Shown: positions 54,791 through 55,737 of the stretch, piece after piece
Position numbering within the stretch: position 1 is the first letter of the stretch
Layout of the letters: each line of letters begins with the position of its first letter
Assembly (NCBI GenBank): GCA_016792585.1
Contig: JAEULB010000077.1
Span: forward strand, 1-55,737
Direction of reading: 5' to 3'
DNA: 55,737 nucleotides
Source: Rhodospirillaceae bacterium
GTDB lineage: Bacteria > Pseudomonadota > Alphaproteobacteria > SHVZ01
Translations under genes and position numbers: made by a program
The notes under the pieces: model-generated
Databases searched by the model: none
What the model was told of the DNA's origin: nothing
The model's input: the letters and a program-made list of their open reading frames with translations, nothing else

Positions 54791-54957
54791 CCGGGCGGAG
54801 GATCCGGGACAGGCCCTGCCGTCCTGGGACTCGTCGCCTCACGAGCCGCAGCAGACCGCGTCGAACTCCAACTCCAGCGTCATCCGCCCGGAGATGGAGG
54901 GATAAGCCGGTCGAGGGGAAGGATGCCGCCGGCCCCGCAAGGCCGTAGGATGGGCAC

Positions 54958-55737
54958 ATGCCCGCCATTCCTTTCGTCAAGACGCTCGCGTTCGACTACG
55001 GCGCCGCAACGGACGTAACGCCGCTCATCCGCCGCGTGGTCGCGCGGAACCCGAGCCCGTTCACCTTCCACGGCACCGGCACCAACATAATCGGCCGCGG
55101 CACTGTGGCGGTCGTCGATCCAGGCCCGGACGATCCGGAGCACATCGATGCCGTCCTGCGCGCCGTCCGCGGCGAGACGGTGACGCACATCCTGGTCACG
55201 CATACGCATTCCGACCATGTGCCGGCAGCGCCGGCGATCGCGCGCGCGACCGGGGCGAAGATCCATGCCTTCGGCCCGCACCCCAGGCCGCCCGCCGGCG
55301 AGACGCCCGAGCAGGAGGGCGAGCTCGCCTTCGCCCCGGACATCAGGCTCGCCGACGGCGAGGTGGTCGAAGGCGGCGGCTGGACCGTCGAGGCGGTGCA
55401 TACGCCCGGCCACATCTCGAACCATCTCTGCTTCGCGGTGCGCGAGGACAAGGCGCTGCTCACCGGCGATCACGTGATGGGCTGGTCGACGACCGTGATC
55501 TCCCCGCCCGACGGCAACATGGCCGACTATTTCGCGAGCTTGAGAAAGCTGCTGCCGAGGGGCGAGACCGTCTACATCCCGACCCACGGCGCCGAGATCC
55601 GAGATCCGATCCCGTTCGTCAAGGCGTGCATCGAGCACCGGCTCAACCGCGAGGCGCAGATCCTGGCGCGCCTGAAGGAGGGGCCGCAGACGATCCCTGT
55701 GATGGTCGCCAAGAACTACGCCGACACCCCGAAGCAC
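54958..55737 (+). CDS. MBL-fold metallohydrolase, LACTB2-like (truncated by window end)
   Basis: First 260 residues of a metallo-beta-lactamase-fold enzyme; the frame is open at the window edge. The zinc-binding motif THTHSDH holds His82, His84, Asp86 and His87, with further ligands in VHTPGHISNH and LLTGDHVMGW. IIGRGTVAVVDPGPDDPEHI near the N-terminus is typical of the LACTB2/glyoxalase-II-like subgroup. The C-terminal part continues into a winged-helix-like tail (REAQILARLKEGPQTIPVMV) found in LACTB2 proteins, which are RNA endonucleases or thioesterases; the activity here is not assigned. Confidence 0.92.
   Translation, partial: MPAIPFVKTLAFDYGAATDVTPLIRRVVARNPSPFTFHGTGTNIIGRGTVAVVDPGPDDPEHIDAVLRAVRGETVTHILVTHTHSDHVPAAPAIARATGAKIHAFGPHPRPPAGETPEQEGELAFAPDIRLADGEVVEGGGWTVEAVHTPGHISNHLCFAVREDKALLTGDHVMGWSTTVISPPDGNMADYFASLRKLLPRGETVYIPTHGAEIRDPIPFVKACIEHRLNREAQILARLKEGPQTIPVMVAKNYADTPKH

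Overview
The window is about 55.7 kb of high-GC DNA (roughly two thirds GC by eye) with dense, short-spaced, often 1-4 base overlapping genes. Protein families (alphaproteobacterial-type GyrA with Ala at the quinolone-pocket position, an EncFtn/encapsulin pair very like that of Rhodospirillum, EcfG-type GGAAC/CGTT promoters, LivFGHMK transport, TorF porin, DUF2892, CHRD) point to a free-living alphaproteobacterium, probably near Rhodospirillales or Hyphomicrobiales. This placement is an inference; there is no rRNA gene here. No prophage, insertion sequence or CRISPR array was seen.

Layout. (1) 1-4.6 kb: ssb, a secreted protein, a MAPEG protein and the start of gyrA on the minus strand, then a membrane protein, an unrecognised conserved protein and a tRNA-His(GTG). 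(2) 4.6-9.9 kb: a minus-strand fatty-acid beta-oxidation set (DmdC-like acyl-CoA dehydrogenase, bifunctional hydroxyacyl-CoA dehydrogenase/hydratase, thiolase). (3) 9.9-25.1 kb: a long minus-strand operon for aerobic CoA-thioester degradation of anthranilate (2-aminobenzoate): fused 2-aminobenzoyl-CoA monooxygenase/reductase, SDR, atypical crotonase, acyl-CoA dehydrogenase, aryl-CoA ligase, an S10-type peptidase, a LivKHMGF uptake system, a thioesterase and a Rid-family protein. A lower-GC DUF2971 gene sits inside this operon. (4) 25.1-32.6 kb, still minus strand: two paralogous secreted metzincin proteases with duplicated GWWW-type C-terminal domains, tryptophan 2,3-dioxygenase, an SDR, an aldose 1-epimerase-like protein and aspartate dehydrogenase. 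Tryptophan dioxygenase plus the anthranilate operon suggests a tryptophan to kynurenine to anthranilate to central metabolism route, although kynurenine formamidase and kynureninase are not in the window.

(5) 32.7-34.4 kb: an encapsulated ferritin and its encapsulin shell, then a BON lipoprotein. (6) 34.4-42.7 kb: MarC, a CGNR regulator overlapping an Old Yellow Enzyme homologue, two related exported proteins of unknown function that share a module, a TrmH-type methyltransferase, an Rlu-type pseudouridine synthase, an exported intradiol dioxygenase-like protein and an AraC/GyrI regulator. (7) 42.8-55.7 kb: MFS transporter, TorF porin, SDR, DUF2892 protein, TetR regulator, TTC38-like TPR protein, adenylate cyclase, creatininase homologue, histone-H1-like protein, CHRD lipoprotein, two S24-fold proteins flanking a PAS protein, DUF169, a small protein and a truncated MBL hydrolase.

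The most notable regulatory pattern is a set of candidate general-stress sigma factor (EcfG) promoters. Perfect GGAAC-N16/17-CGTT sites lie directly upstream of the encapsulated-ferritin operon, the H1-like gene and the DUF2892 gene, with a one-mismatch site before the BON lipoprotein. This suggests that the iron-storage nanocompartment belongs to the general stress response of this organism.
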